Shown here: positions 13,655 to 14,295 of the stretch, in pieces
Layout: each line of letters opens with the position of its first letter
Position numbering within the stretch: the first letter of the stretch is position 1
From: JBHGBB01 sp041946755
Lineage (GTDB): Bacteria > UBP4 > UBA4092 > JAOAEQ01
Length of the DNA: 14,295 bases
Direction: 5' to 3'
Assembly: GCA_041946755.1 (NCBI GenBank)
Contig: JBHGBB010000092.1
Location: forward strand, 1-14,295
Translations under genes and position numbers: made by a program
Notes under the pieces: generated by a model
Seen by the model: the letters and a program-made list of their open reading frames with translations, nothing else
What the model was told of the DNA's origin: nothing
Databases searched by the model: none

Positions 13655-14295
13655 ATGATTAAGCTTGGAACAGCACGAATCAATATAACGCCAACAGAAC
13701 CAGTAGATTTAGCCGGGTTTATTGCCCGAGTGCAGCCGATGACTGGAATTCATGATCCCTTATATGCATCAACCTTGGTTATTGAACAGCAGAAAGATAA
13801 GTTTGTTTATATTGTCTGCGATTTATTGAATTTATCTCGGCCTGGAGTAGCTTATTTCCGCGAAAAGATTCAAGAGAGAACCGGTATTCCAGCAAATCAA
13901 ATTATGATTTCATGTACACATACTCATTCAGGACCGATAGCGACATTTGTCCCACCGGCTAAACAAGGTGGACCAGCGATAAATCCACGTCGGAAGAATT
14001 TAGGGACATTAAATCAGAAGTATACTGAAGAGTTAACAGAAAATCTGCAGAAATTAGTTACCGCTGCGATAGAACCACAGCATATGACTGAAATCGACCA
14101 TATCGAATATTTCTCGGGAACGATTGAAGGATTAAATATCGACCGCCGGGCAGAGGCGGGTAAAAAAGGTATTCATGGTCCGTTAGTAACCCATACTGCT
14201 GAAACTGATACTTCGCTACAAGTAGTAACATTTATGAACAAACAGAACAAAATAAAAGCGGTATTAGTCAATTTCGCTTGCCATGCAATGATCAA
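13655..14295 (+). CDS. Neutral/alkaline non-lysosomal ceramidase family protein (5' part)
   Basis: The first 213 residues of a gene that runs off the window end. The family contains amidases that split the N-acyl bond of ceramide using zinc; many bacterial members outside pathogens are of unknown substrate. The start LGTARINITPTEPVDLAGF (4-22) is the usual opening. SCTHTHSGP (86-94) carries the zinc-binding His-x-His, NIDRR (161-165) is the conserved Asn/Arg element, and NFACHAM (206-212) supplies a further conserved histidine. There is no signal peptide, whereas characterised neutral ceramidases are secreted, which favours an intracellular amide hydrolase. aaaggaaaa (13641-13649) lies just before the ATG. 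It lies 69 bp after the racemase gene and is likely in the same operon. With the rest of the gene missing, full-length domain content cannot be judged. Confidence 0.82.
   Translation, partial: MIKLGTARINITPTEPVDLAGFIARVQPMTGIHDPLYASTLVIEQQKDKFVYIVCDLLNLSRPGVAYFREKIQERTGIPANQIMISCTHTHSGPIATFVPPAKQGGPAINPRRKNLGTLNQKYTEELTENLQKLVTAAIEPQHMTEIDHIEYFSGTIEGLNIDRRAEAGKKGIHGPLVTHTAETDTSLQVVTFMNKQNKIKAVLVNFACHAMI

Overview
This is an AT-rich window (about 40% GC by eye) from a bacterium. All recognised genes are on the + strand, most have a Shine-Dalgarno sequence, and several gaps hold intrinsic-terminator-like hairpins. The gene mix points to a poorly characterised, probably uncultured lineage, perhaps near the FCB/PVC or candidate-phylum groups: large secreted beta-helix proteins ending in a short PVELS tail, paired long pseudopilins of the GFTLIELL...IPNFLAAQTR type, paired family-10-like glycosyl hydrolases, an unusual GH20 enzyme and a ceramidase-family protein. 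I cannot name the phylum from the sequence. No rRNA, tRNA, CRISPR array, transposase or phage gene is visible.

Layout. Positions 1-67 hold the 3' end of a gene whose C-terminus resembles that of the next gene; a strong hairpin follows it. A secreted right-handed beta-helix protein (265-2124) comes next, then a small conserved-looking protein (about 2228-2455) and an ACT-domain malic enzyme (2547-3992). Two type IV pilin-like (pseudopilin) proteins follow (4164-4829 and 5195-5857). They are separated by 365 bp holding an apparently startless open frame and two hairpins, and the second ends in an 18-bp terminator stem. An N-formylglutamate amidohydrolase-family protein (6012-6785) precedes two tandem paralogous exported TIM-barrel glycosyl-hydrolase-like proteins (6868-8079 and 8233-9435). 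A 582-bp gene-free stretch then carries at least six inverted repeats. The last block is a GH20 hexosaminidase-like enzyme (10018-12465), an o-succinylbenzoate synthase / N-succinylamino acid racemase-type enolase-superfamily enzyme (12482-13585) and the 5' end of a neutral-ceramidase-family protein (13655 to the window edge).

How the genes may work together. GH20, racemase and ceramidase-like genes are closely spaced (16 and 69 bp) and are plausibly co-transcribed. Together with the exported hydrolase-like pair they suggest an accessory locus for breaking down an amino-sugar- and amide-containing polymer or conjugate. That is an inference from family membership; no substrate can be read from the sequence. 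The malic enzyme is central metabolism (malate to pyruvate). The pseudopilins and the beta-helix protein belong to the cell surface or secretion apparatus, but no secretion-machine gene (ATPase, secretin, inner-membrane platform) lies in the window.
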